NCBI GenBank assembly: GCA_036378675.1
Contig: DASUWA010000024.1
Coordinates: 29,365-93,364 of the forward strand
Length of the DNA: 64,000 nucleotides
Source: Acidimicrobiales bacterium
GTDB taxonomy: Bacteria > Actinomycetota > Acidimicrobiia > Acidimicrobiales > Palsa-688
Direction: 5' to 3'
The translations under genes and the position numbers were made by a program. The notes under the pieces are model-generated. The model made no database searches and was not told the origin of the DNA. It saw nothing but the letters and a program-made list of their open reading frames with translations. The stretch's first letter is position 1, and each line of letters opens with the position of its first letter. Positions 51,576-59,755 of this stretch are shown in pieces.

Positions 51576-51861
51576 CGAGGTACACGACAGCCGAGTGGCC
51601 GGACGACAGTAGAGGCACGTGGTACCGGCGTTCCTCATTCAGTGACACTCGAGCTGACACCTCCGAGAGGAAACCGCTTAGCTGCCAGGTGAGCCGGTAG
51701 AGGCCGGGGGGAAGGCCGACGGCTACTTCCTCCGCCCGCCCGCGTTCGTCGGTGACGGCCGAGCCGACCAGACGACCCTCCGAATCGTGCACCTCCACAC
51801 GGACACCCTCGACCGGTCCGCCGCCGGCCCCGTCCAGCACATGCGTGGAGACGCTCGGCAT
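51568..51861 (-). CDS. uraH: 5-hydroxyisourate hydrolase (transthyretin-like), divergent C-terminus
   Basis: 97 residues. Hydrolyses 5-hydroxyisourate to OHCU. MPSVSTHVLDGAGG starts with the catalytic His; VEVHDSEGRLVGSAVTDERGRAEE, GLYRLTWQLSGF and RRYHVPLLSS follow. The family normally ends with the conserved tetrapeptide Tyr-Arg-Gly-Ser, part of the active site; here the end is VVYLGV, and FFPEV is replaced by FLSEV. The fold and context support the function, but catalytic efficiency is uncertain. The gene lies four bases after the Rieske gene stop. Confidence 0.87.
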   Translation of the reverse strand: MPSVSTHVLDGAGGGPVEGVRVEVHDSEGRLVGSAVTDERGRAEEVAVGLPPGLYRLTWQLSGFLSEVSARVSLNEERRYHVPLLSSGHSAVVYLGV

Positions 51862-51865
51862 TCCC

Positions 51866-52951
51866 CTACGGCCGCGGCCGGTCGTACGCGGCCACCATGT
51901 CGGCCAGCACGCTGCGCCAGGCCAGGCTGAGACGGTCGGCTCGCGTGTGAAGCTCCAACGTGCGGTCCAGGGGAAGGGCCTCGTGGTCGAATCGCTCCAG
52001 TATCGCCAGATCTTCTCTGAGTATCTGGTCCTCCTCGGCGATGAACTCCTTGAGCGCGGCCGAATCCGATCCCAGGTCGTTGCGGGCGAGCAGCTTGTAG
52101 ACCCGTGACTGGCCCGGGCGTTCCGGTGTGCAGCTGAAGAGGATGGCGATCACCGCCCCGGTGTCCGGGAAATCCAGGCGGAGGCGGACGGTCAGTGAAG
52201 CCGATCCCTTCTTGGTGAGCAGTTGCCGCTGCACGGCGCCGCCCTCCCGGTACCAGGTTTGGAAGACGGTCTCCACCGTCCATCCCTCACGGCGGATCCC
52301 GTCGTCGAGCACGCGAGCCGCGTCCGGCACACCGAAGGACGCGGCGTGGACAAAGGGGAAGTGGGCGGCGTCGAGGAAGTTGTCCACCAGGAGGGCGGCG
52401 CCGGCACGAGTCCGGACCACCTCGCTGAAGCCGGTGACGAACTCCGGATCGTCCCACTCCGGGAACTCCAAAAGCTCGCACGCCGGCTCGGCCGGGGCCA
52501 TCCACACCAGACCGTGGCGCTCTTGCAGTCCCCAGGGGATCTCCACCGCGGCCCGGGCCGGTGGAGCGGTTTCGGTCGCCGGGATCGTGGTGCAGCGGCC
52601 GTCGGAGGCGAAGGTCCATCCGTGGTAGCCGCACTGGATCCCATCGCCTTTGACCCTGCCCGCCGAGAGTGGCGCCAGTCGGTGGGGGCAGCGGTCCGCC
52701 CACCCGGCGAGCCGGCCGTTCTCCGTTCGCACCAGGCACCACGGTCGTCCCAGCAGCCACACCTGGACCGGTTCGTCGCCCAGCTCGCTGGTCTGCAGCA
52801 CAGCGTGCCAGGCGTGCTCGAGCGCGCTGGTGCTGTTGTGAACTACCGACCCCTCGAGCTCCCGCACCGCGACATTCTGTCCGACCACGCGGATCTGGTG
52901 GACCTCCACCCGGGCAGTGTTCACCGGGTCGTAATAGAGCCGGGGAGTCAT
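51866..52951 (-). CDS. Rieske oxygenase alpha subunit (3 of 3), first gene of the ureide operon
   Basis: 361 residues. Rieske ligands Cys88, His90, Cys107 and His110 (DRCPHRLAPLS, IQCGYHGW); mononuclear site VDNFLDAAHFPFVH (Asp194, His197, His202), which has Asp190 where the other two have Glu. It has an N-terminal extension of about 27 residues compared with the other two. The C-terminal LHTRADRLSLAWRSVLADMV is of the same group. It would insert oxygen into, or demethylate, an upstream substrate of the urate route. Its ATG is 61 bases from the divergent deaminase start at 53013. Confidence 0.85.
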   Translation of the reverse strand: MTPRLYYDPVNTARVEVHQIRVVGQNVAVRELEGSVVHNSTSALEHAWHAVLQTSELGDEPVQVWLLGRPWCLVRTENGRLAGWADRCPHRLAPLSAGRVKGDGIQCGYHGWTFASDGRCTTIPATETAPPARAAVEIPWGLQERHGLVWMAPAEPACELLEFPEWDDPEFVTGFSEVVRTRAGAALLVDNFLDAAHFPFVHAASFGVPDAARVLDDGIRREGWTVETVFQTWYREGGAVQRQLLTKKGSASLTVRLRLDFPDTGAVIAILFSCTPERPGQSRVYKLLARNDLGSDSAALKEFIAEEDQILREDLAILERFDHEALPLDRTLELHTRADRLSLAWRSVLADMVAAYDRPRP

Positions 52952-53012
52952 GGCCGCTGACCTCCTCGTACGCTCGGGGCCACGGTCACCTAGCCGAGAG
53001 GTGGTTTCAAAA

Positions 53013-54041
53013 GTGGACCTGAAGTCGTACATCGCCGGCCTGCCCAAGTGTGAGCTACACCTCCACCTCGAGGGCACTCTCGAACCGGGGCTCAAGCTCG
53101 AGCTGGCCGAGCGCAACGGTATCCCTCTGGCGCAAACCACCGTCGCCGAGGTGGAGGCGACCTACGAATTCGACTCACTGTCGAGCTTTCTCGCGGTCTA
53201 CTACCCGGCCATGCAGGTGTTGGTCACGGCCCAGGACTTCCGCGACCTCGCCTTCGCCTACCTGGCGAAGGCGGCGTCACAGGGCGTGCGGCACGTCGAG
53301 ATGTTCTTCGACCCCCAGGCTCACACCGGCCGGGGTATCCCGTTCCCCACGGTGATCAACGGCTACCGCCAGGCTGTCGTGGCCGCCCGGGCCGAGTTCA
53401 GCATCTCAGCGGAGCTCATTATGTGCTTCTTGCGCGACCTCTCCCCCGAGTACGCCATGGCCACCCTGATGGAGTCTCTTTCCTACAAGGAGTGGATCAT
53501 CGGCGTCGGCCTGGACTCGGATGAACGTGACAACCCTCCCTCCAAATTCGCCGCCGTCTTCGAACGGGCCCGGCGGGAGGGATTTCAGCTCACCATGCAC
53601 TGTGACATCGACCAAGTGGGCAGCATCGAACACATCCGGCAGGCGGTCGAGGACATAGGGGTGGACCGCGTCGACCACGGCACGAACATCGTCGAGTCAC
53701 CCGCGCTGGTCGAACAGGTGAAAAAGCGCGGCATCGGGCTGACCTGTTGCCCCATTTCGAACTCATTCGTGACGGCGGACATGAAGGCCACGGAGATCGT
53801 CACCTTGCTACACGACGGCGTTAGGGTGACCGTGAACTCGGACGATCCGGCCTACTTCCGCAGCTACGTGGCCGAGAATTTCACGGCCATCGCGGCCGAG
53901 GCGCACCTTTCTGCCGTGGACGTGACCCGCCTCGCCCGCAACGCCTTCGAGATCGCCTGGATACCTACCTCGAGGCGTGACGCGCTCCTGTCTGAGCTGG
54001 ACGCGTACGCCGCCGCCCACGGGGTGACCGCGACCAACTGA
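53013..54041 (+). CDS. Adenosine/adenine-deaminase-family protein with HCDID in place of HAGE
   Basis: 342 residues from a GTG preceded by GAGAGG. LPKCELHLHLEGTLEP (zinc HxH), EMFFDPQAHTGRGIPF, IIGVGLDSDERDNPPSKF, RVDHGTNIVE, LTCCPISNSFVT and VTVNSDDPAYF (zinc Asp) follow the fungal/bacterial adenine deaminase pattern. The catalytic H-x-G-E motif, however, reads MHCDID (196-200), losing the usual general-acid Glu, though Asp198 and Asp200 lie beside the position. A distinct substrate, or an altered mechanism using Asp, is likely. An earlier GTG at 53001 is possible. Confidence 0.83.
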   Translation: MDLKSYIAGLPKCELHLHLEGTLEPGLKLELAERNGIPLAQTTVAEVEATYEFDSLSSFLAVYYPAMQVLVTAQDFRDLAFAYLAKAASQGVRHVEMFFDPQAHTGRGIPFPTVINGYRQAVVAARAEFSISAELIMCFLRDLSPEYAMATLMESLSYKEWIIGVGLDSDERDNPPSKFAAVFERARREGFQLTMHCDIDQVGSIEHIRQAVEDIGVDRVDHGTNIVESPALVEQVKKRGIGLTCCPISNSFVTADMKATEIVTLLHDGVRVTVNSDDPAYFRSYVAENFTAIAAEAHLSAVDVTRLARNAFEIAWIPTSRRDALLSELDAYAAAHGVTATN

Positions 54042-54103
54042 CTGCCGGAACTGGTGTGGGCCAGCGGGCGCCTTGTGCGTTGGAGTCGGTTACAATGCAC
54101 GCC

Positions 54104-54376
54104 ATGTCTACAACGACGAACGCGAGGGTGTCCCACCGAGGACAGACCAGCCTGCCGGCCGACCTACGCCACCGTTGGGGCATCGAGGGGGGTGGGGAGA
54201 TCGGATTCATCGACCTCGGCAATGCCGCCCTGGTGGTACCCGGAGGGGTGGATGTGGCGCGCCACGAACTGCGACGTGTACTGCGAGATCGCTACGCGAC
54301 CGGGATCGCAGCGATTGACGATCCAGATCTTGGCGATCAGTACTTGGCGTGCCCCCAACTTCGCACCTCGTCGTAG
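54104..54376 (+). CDS. AbrB/MazE-type antitoxin
   Basis: 90 residues. The swapped-hairpin DNA-binding domain is ARVSHRGQTSLPADLRHRWGIEGG followed by EIGFIDLGNAALVVPGG; the C-terminal helix (VARHELRRVLRDRYATG) likely neutralises the partner. It probably binds its own promoter as a dimer. The toxin gene starts 28 bases before this stop. An ATG at 54095 is an alternative start. Confidence 0.8.
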   Translation: MSTTTNARVSHRGQTSLPADLRHRWGIEGGGEIGFIDLGNAALVVPGGVDVARHELRRVLRDRYATGIAAIDDPDLGDQYLACPQLRTSS

Positions 54377-54798
54377 TCGACGACCGGTTGCTGATAGAGG
54401 AGTTGCTGTTCGGACTCCTCAAGGGCGAAGACGTTGTGTTGTGCACGACCTTCTACTGGTACTACCGGGCATGTCGCGCGGCAGTGCTGGGGGCGGGTGG
54501 CCATCTGTCGGGACCGTTCCAGGGGTTGGACAGAGACCATCAAGACCAGGCGATCTTGAGTCTCCTCGAACTGCGCAGCGACATTGAACTTCCCGACTCG
54601 CGAGCAACTGTTCCTCGCATGGCCCAGTTCGCCAAGCGTCATCCTCGGCTGAATCTTCTGAACCTCGAGGCAGTTGCGGTAGGGCAACTATCCGGCGCCA
54701 CGATATGGCTCTCCGCAGAAGCCGCCGCTGGTGTCCTTCCGTCAGTTCTTGATCAAGAGGACATCGCGTGGGAGACGGTCCGGATCCACACGGATTGA
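54349..54798 (+). CDS. PIN-like toxin partner of the AbrB antitoxin
   Basis: 149 residues from a GTG overlapping the antitoxin gene. HLVVVDDRLLIEELLFG gives the first acidic residues of a PIN-like fold, CTTFYWYYRACRAAVLG and LLELRSDIELPDSRATVPRMAQFAKRHPRLNLLNLEAVAVGQLSG (in segments) the middle, and a strand IWLSAEAAAGV the end. The layout matches a group of actinobacterial AbrB-linked PIN-like proteins. The catalytic set is less canonical than VapC, so RNase action is inferred. Confidence 0.68.
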   Translation: MPPTSHLVVVDDRLLIEELLFGLLKGEDVVLCTTFYWYYRACRAAVLGAGGHLSGPFQGLDRDHQDQAILSLLELRSDIELPDSRATVPRMAQFAKRHPRLNLLNLEAVAVGQLSGATIWLSAEAAAGVLPSVLDQEDIAWETVRIHTD

Positions 54799-55103
54799 CC
54801 TACCGAAACAGAGAATCTTCCTCCTCGACTGGAGGCCCCTCGGTGCCCGCGAACATGGTCGCCGAAATCCCAGGCAACAGCCTTGGCCATCGGGAAGCCG
54901 GTAGACGCGGCCGGTGATCCGAAAACACCGGCTACATGTCACTAACCAACGTCACTAACCAACTCAGTGATTCTGAGTTTTCAACCGCTCGCCGATTGCT
55001 ACCGGTCTTTGCCGTTGATTGCCGTGTCCTGCGTCGCGAACCCACGATCTACCAGGTAGTTTGCTCCCCGACTCGCCGCGCGGTGGTATCTTCCGTAGCC
55101 AAA
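54799..55103. other. Intergenic region with tandem repeat, small hairpin and tRNA promoter
   Basis: No gene seen. GTCACTAACCAAC occurs twice in tandem (54938-54963). It is followed by AACTCAG/CTGAGTT (54961-54979, five-base loop) and TTTT, a terminator-like hairpin. TTGCTC (55061) and TGGTAT (55084) with a 17-base spacer are a plausible promoter for the tRNA. Confidence 0.5.
54961..54981 (+). terminator. Terminator-like hairpin after the toxin-antitoxin pair
   Basis: Seven-base perfect stem AACTCAG/CTGAGTT with a five-base loop and a run of four T. The stem is A/T-rich and short, so it may be weak. Confidence 0.35.
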
Positions 55104-55191
55104 GGAGAGGTGCGAGAGCGGCCGAATCGGACTCACTGCTAATGAGTTGACCTCTAACAGGGGTCCGGGGGTTCAAATCCCCCCCTCTCCG
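55104..55191 (+). tRNA. tRNA-Ser (anticodon GCU)
   Basis: 88 bases including the discriminator base. Acceptor stem GGAGAGG pairs with CCTCTCC (55184-55190), D loop GCGGCCGAATCGG-like, anticodon loop CTGCTAA with anticodon GCT, a long class II variable arm, and T arm GGGGGTTCAAATCCCCC. CCA is not encoded. It reads AGC/AGU serine codons. Confidence 0.95.
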
Positions 55192-55211
55192 CTCGGCTGA
55201 CGTGTACCGGT

Positions 55212-55967
55212 GTGTTGGGTCGGCTAAGCAGTCAATCCGTGAGCCAGTCGCACACGGTTCCGGGCCGGCGGATCCCGCTTCCATCCCGGTTCCAGCTGAT
55301 CCTCACCCTGTTGCTCCTCGCTGCGGTGGTGGTGGTCGGAACCATCGCAGTGGTTCGCAAGGGCGCGACGAAGTCGGCCGCGACTGCGACGACGCGAGAT
55401 GAGTTCATGGGGCTTTCCTCCGCGCAAGGAGCGCCTGCGCCTGACATCTCGTTGCTCGACCAGAACGGTCAGACGGTCTCGCTCGCCGCACTCGAGCAGC
55501 AGGGCAAAGTTATCGTGCTCGAGTTCATGGATTCGCACTGCACCGACATCTGCCCGATCATCTCGCAGGAGTTCGTCGTCGCACACCGGGAGCTGGGCTC
55601 CGCGGTCTCGAACGTTGCGTTCGTCGGTGTGAACGTTAATCCCTTCCATCTCGCTCAGTCCGACGTTGCAGCTTTCACAGACGAACAGGGCCTGAACCAG
55701 TTGCCCGAGTGGCACTTCCTGACCGGTTCGGTGGATCAACTCCAAGGTGCGTGGAAGAAGTACGGCGTCGCGGTGCAGGCACCCAATCCCAACGTCGACG
55801 TGGTCCACTCTGACACGCTGTACTTCATCGATCCCACCGGTCATCAGAGGTGGATCGCCATACCGACCGAAGATCACACGGCCAACGGGACTGCCTACCT
55901 ACCGGCACCTCAGGTCCGTCAATGGGGACTCGATATTGCGAGCGTCGTGCGGCAGATGCTGGGCTGA
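55212..55967 (+). CDS. SCO1/SenC-like thioredoxin-fold membrane protein
   Basis: 251 residues. A single N-terminal anchor (about 27-48) exposes a thioredoxin-like domain outside the membrane. The copper-site CxxxC is in MDSHCTDICPIIS, and the distal His is in VVHSDTLYFIDP, as in SCO1 proteins that deliver copper to cytochrome oxidase. NVNPFHLAQSDVAAFTDE and TGSVDQLQGAWKKYGVAV complete the fold. Start is GTG 55212 or GTG 55239. It begins 20 bases after the tRNA and its 3' end overlaps the convergent TetR gene by 69 bases. Confidence 0.85.
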   Translation: MLGRLSSQSVSQSHTVPGRRIPLPSRFQLILTLLLLAAVVVVGTIAVVRKGATKSAATATTRDEFMGLSSAQGAPAPDISLLDQNGQTVSLAALEQQGKVIVLEFMDSHCTDICPIISQEFVVAHRELGSAVSNVAFVGVNVNPFHLAQSDVAAFTDEQGLNQLPEWHFLTGSVDQLQGAWKKYGVAVQAPNPNVDVVHSDTLYFIDPTGHQRWIAIPTEDHTANGTAYLPAPQVRQWGLDIASVVRQMLG

Positions 55968-56588
55968 TACTTCAAGCGCAGCCTGCAAGACAGCGGCGAC
56001 ATCGTCGGCGTAAAGCTCGGCAGCACCTATCCCGATCTGCACGACCGACATCAAAAGAGACAACGTGATCGCCACAAGGCCGTTCGCGACGGCGACCGGG
56101 TCGATGTCAGGCCGGATCGTTCCCCTCGCCTGCTCGGACCGAAGACGCTCGGCGCTCGCCTTGCGCAGTTCGGCAAGGGCGGGCGTCTCGAGCACGCGGA
56201 TGGTGACCTCGGGCTCGAGACCCGCGAGCAGCCGGCGCGCTAGGGGATGATGTTCGAGCGAGGCGAGCAGGGTGAAGATCAGTTTCCGCCGCCACTCGTT
56301 GATGTCGCCTTCGGCAACAAGGCTGTCCACGCCGTCGTGGATCACCGCGGCCGCATCCTCGTCCACCGCAGCAAGGAACAGCGCCTCCTTGTTCGGAAAG
56401 TAGGCGTAGACGAGGGATCCGCCGACCGATGCGTCTCTGGCGATGTCGGCCACCGCTGTGGTGCGGAAGCCCTCCCGGCCGAACCGGGCTATGGCCGCCT
56501 CGAGGATGGCCTGGCGGGTCTGTTCCCCCTTGCTGGCCCCGTCCCGCCTGCCAGCGGGTCTGCTGTCGGCGGCTTCAACTGTCGCCAT
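55899..56588 (-). CDS. TetR-family transcriptional regulator
   Basis: 229 residues. The N-terminal HTH is RQAILEAAIARFGREGFRTTAVADIARDASVGGSLVYAYFPNKEALF (recognition helix VGGSLVYAYF). The C-terminal ligand-binding domain is helical. It is divergent from the hydrolase/monooxygenase operon, and the 85-base gap holds a palindrome, so it most likely represses that operon and itself. The ligand is unknown; a fatty acid or hydrophobic ketone would fit the target genes. Confidence 0.9.
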   Translation of the reverse strand: MATVEAADSRPAGRRDGASKGEQTRQAILEAAIARFGREGFRTTAVADIARDASVGGSLVYAYFPNKEALFLAAVDEDAAAVIHDGVDSLVAEGDINEWRRKLIFTLLASLEHHPLARRLLAGLEPEVTIRVLETPALAELRKASAERLRSEQARGTIRPDIDPVAVANGLVAITLSLLMSVVQIGIGAAELYADDVAAVLQAALEVSAQHLPHDARNIESPLTDLRCR

Positions 56589-56603
56589 GTGACGAGAATA
56601 ACA

Positions 56604-56634
56604 GATTTGAGAACTTGAAGGAAATACTCAAATC
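56604..56634. promoter_or_regulatory. Putative TetR operator
   Basis: GATTTGAG (56604-56611) and CTCAAATC (56627-56634) form a perfect inverted repeat with a 15-base spacer in the divergent gap, 15 bases from the TetR start and 40 from the hydrolase start. Confidence 0.65.
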
Positions 56635-56673
56635 CTCTACCCTGGTGGTATAGGCGCTGGGGAGGAGAAAAAG

Positions 56674-57563
56674 ATGACCGCTCAAACCGCACAGCCCCCC
56701 GTTCAGACCAGCAACGCCGGGCGCTCGGTCCCCACCCGGAGGATGGCGTTCGAGGAATCGTTCGGAGAGGTCCCCCGGCATTTCGCCGAGGACGGAGACC
56801 TGATCCTCAGCCACGTGGGTTCGGCCCTGTCGTCGGTGTTCCCAGACGGCGAGGATTTCTTCGTCCGCTCCGTCCGGCACTACCGGGACCAGATCACCGA
56901 TCCGAACCTCAAGCGCCAGGTTGCCGGGTTCATCGGCCAGGAGTCGGTTCACGGCCGTGAGCATCGCGCCTTCAACGAGAGGCTGTCCGAGCTCGGGTAT
57001 CCAACCAAAGAGGTGGAGTGGCTCACCCGGAAGGGCTTGGAACTTCGCACCCGTTTCGCCCCCCCGATCACCAACCTCGCCGCAACTGCCGCCCTCGAGC
57101 ACTTCACCGCCACGCTCGCCGAGCTCGTGCTAACCAACGAAGAGGTCAGGGGGCACTTCGGGCACCCGGCCGTTCGCGACCTGTTCGTCTGGCACGCGCT
57201 CGAGGAGTCGGAGCACAAGGCAGTGGCCTTCGACGTCTTCAAGGCGGTCGGCGGCAGCGAGCGCGTACGGGTCTGGACGATGCGCTTCATCCGGATCGGG
57301 TTCGTTCTCGGCATGACCATTCAGATCCTGTCCTCGCTCCTGCGAGACCGGGAGGCATACAAGCCCAGGGTCGTCTTCAAGAGCCTGCGCAGTTTCCGCC
57401 GGTCGCCGCTGGTGAGCCGTGAGCTATGGAACCAGCTGAAGGACTACGACCGTCCTGACTTCCATCCCGACGATCGCGATACCGACGAGCTGGTTGCGAG
57501 ATGGCGGGAGGCGCTCTTCGGCGACAATGGGACCCTCAACGACAAGCTCTTCAACGCGGCCGC

Positions 57564-57567
<4 letters not shown>
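56674..57567 (+). CDS. Metal-dependent hydrolase (COG3687, DUF/PF10118 type)
   Basis: 297 residues, all helical. The metal ligands are in GFIGQESVHGREH (E-x2-H-x3-H), ALEHFTATLAE and HALEESEHKAVAFDV, a ferritin-like di-metal pattern of the PF10118 family. The function in this family is poorly known; several members neighbour Baeyer-Villiger monooxygenases as here. The stop overlaps the GTG of the monooxygenase (GTGA), and the TetR operator precedes it. Confidence 0.87.
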
Positions 57568-59060
<1,493 letters not shown>

Positions 59061-59062
59061 GC

Positions 59063-59199
59063 GCCGGACTCGGACTGTCGATCGTCGAGGCGATAATTAA
59101 ATAATTAATTAGCGAATTAGCCCGCACGGTGGCACCGTCGAGCTCGCCGCGGTACAAGGTCGGGGTACGACCATCAGGTTCCGGCTCCCAGCCGGGTAG
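59063..59199 (+). pseudogene. Remnant of a histidine-kinase ATPase-domain 3' end
   Basis: The sequence reads AGLGLSIVEAI (the G2 box), is interrupted by an A/T-rich stretch (59096-59119, with in-frame TAA), and continues HGGTVELAAVQGRGTTIRFRLPAG before a stop. These are the final elements of a HATPase domain. Nothing of the remaining kinase is present, because the monooxygenase gene ends at 59060. It is a relic of a deletion or rearrangement. Confidence 0.75.
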
Positions 59200-59282
59200 G
59201 TGAAACCCAGTAGGTCAATGGTCATTGTCAGCGCTCCGGCGAGGCATCCGACCCCTTAGGCGAATTGCCCATTTTTGTCCGA

Positions 59283-59299
59283 GGCAATCAATGATTGCC
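59283..59299. promoter_or_regulatory. 17-base palindrome upstream of the HTH/PAS pair
   Basis: GGCAATCAATGATTGCC, arms of seven bases around AAT, 49 bases before the ATG of the HTH gene. Possible operator for autoregulation. Confidence 0.4.
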
Positions 59300-59347
59300 G
59301 GTAAGGGTCGACGCTACCGCTGGGTCAATTACAGTCACTTTCCGAAG

Positions 59348-59755
59348 ATGGTGCCGATACATGAAGATGTGAGAAGCGACCAGCGCGACGAGGCCCTGAG
59401 CGCTTTGGCGGAACTCATCTACGTCCTTGACGCCAACGTCAGGCGCAGTGAGCAGATCCTCGAGCGGGCCCGCTACCTGCGGACCTTGCGGGAAGCCGGC
59501 CTCGGATGGGCCAAGGTCGTCGCCGGCGAAAAGAGGCCGCTGATCGTCGAGTTGCTCACCGCCAGCATCGAGGAGCTGCACGAAGCGTCGGCAAGGTTCC
59601 GGCGTGCGCACGCCAGGGCTCTCCGCTCGGAAGGCATGACGATCGAGGAGATCGCCGCCTCGTTCGGTGTCTCCCGGCAGCGCATCTCCGCTCTGCTCTC
59701 GTCGCCGGAGCCGCCACGCCGGTCATACGGCTCGTACACGAGGAGCAGCGAATGA
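59348..59755 (+). CDS. Small HTH protein coupled to a PAS sensor
   Basis: 135 residues. A helical N-terminal part (DEALSALAELIYVLDANVRRSEQILERARYL, in segments) precedes a C-terminal sigma-r4/HTH segment: GMTIEEIAASFGVSRQRISALLSS, in which the recognition helix is VSRQRISALL. The ATG at 59348 begins the conserved part; the frame is open upstream through the palindrome. The stop overlaps the PAS-protein ATG (ATGA), so the two are coupled and may form a sensor-regulator unit. Confidence 0.72.
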   Translation: MVPIHEDVRSDQRDEALSALAELIYVLDANVRRSEQILERARYLRTLREAGLGWAKVVAGEKRPLIVELLTASIEELHEASARFRRAHARALRSEGMTIEEIAASFGVSRQRISALLSSPEPPRRSYGSYTRSSE

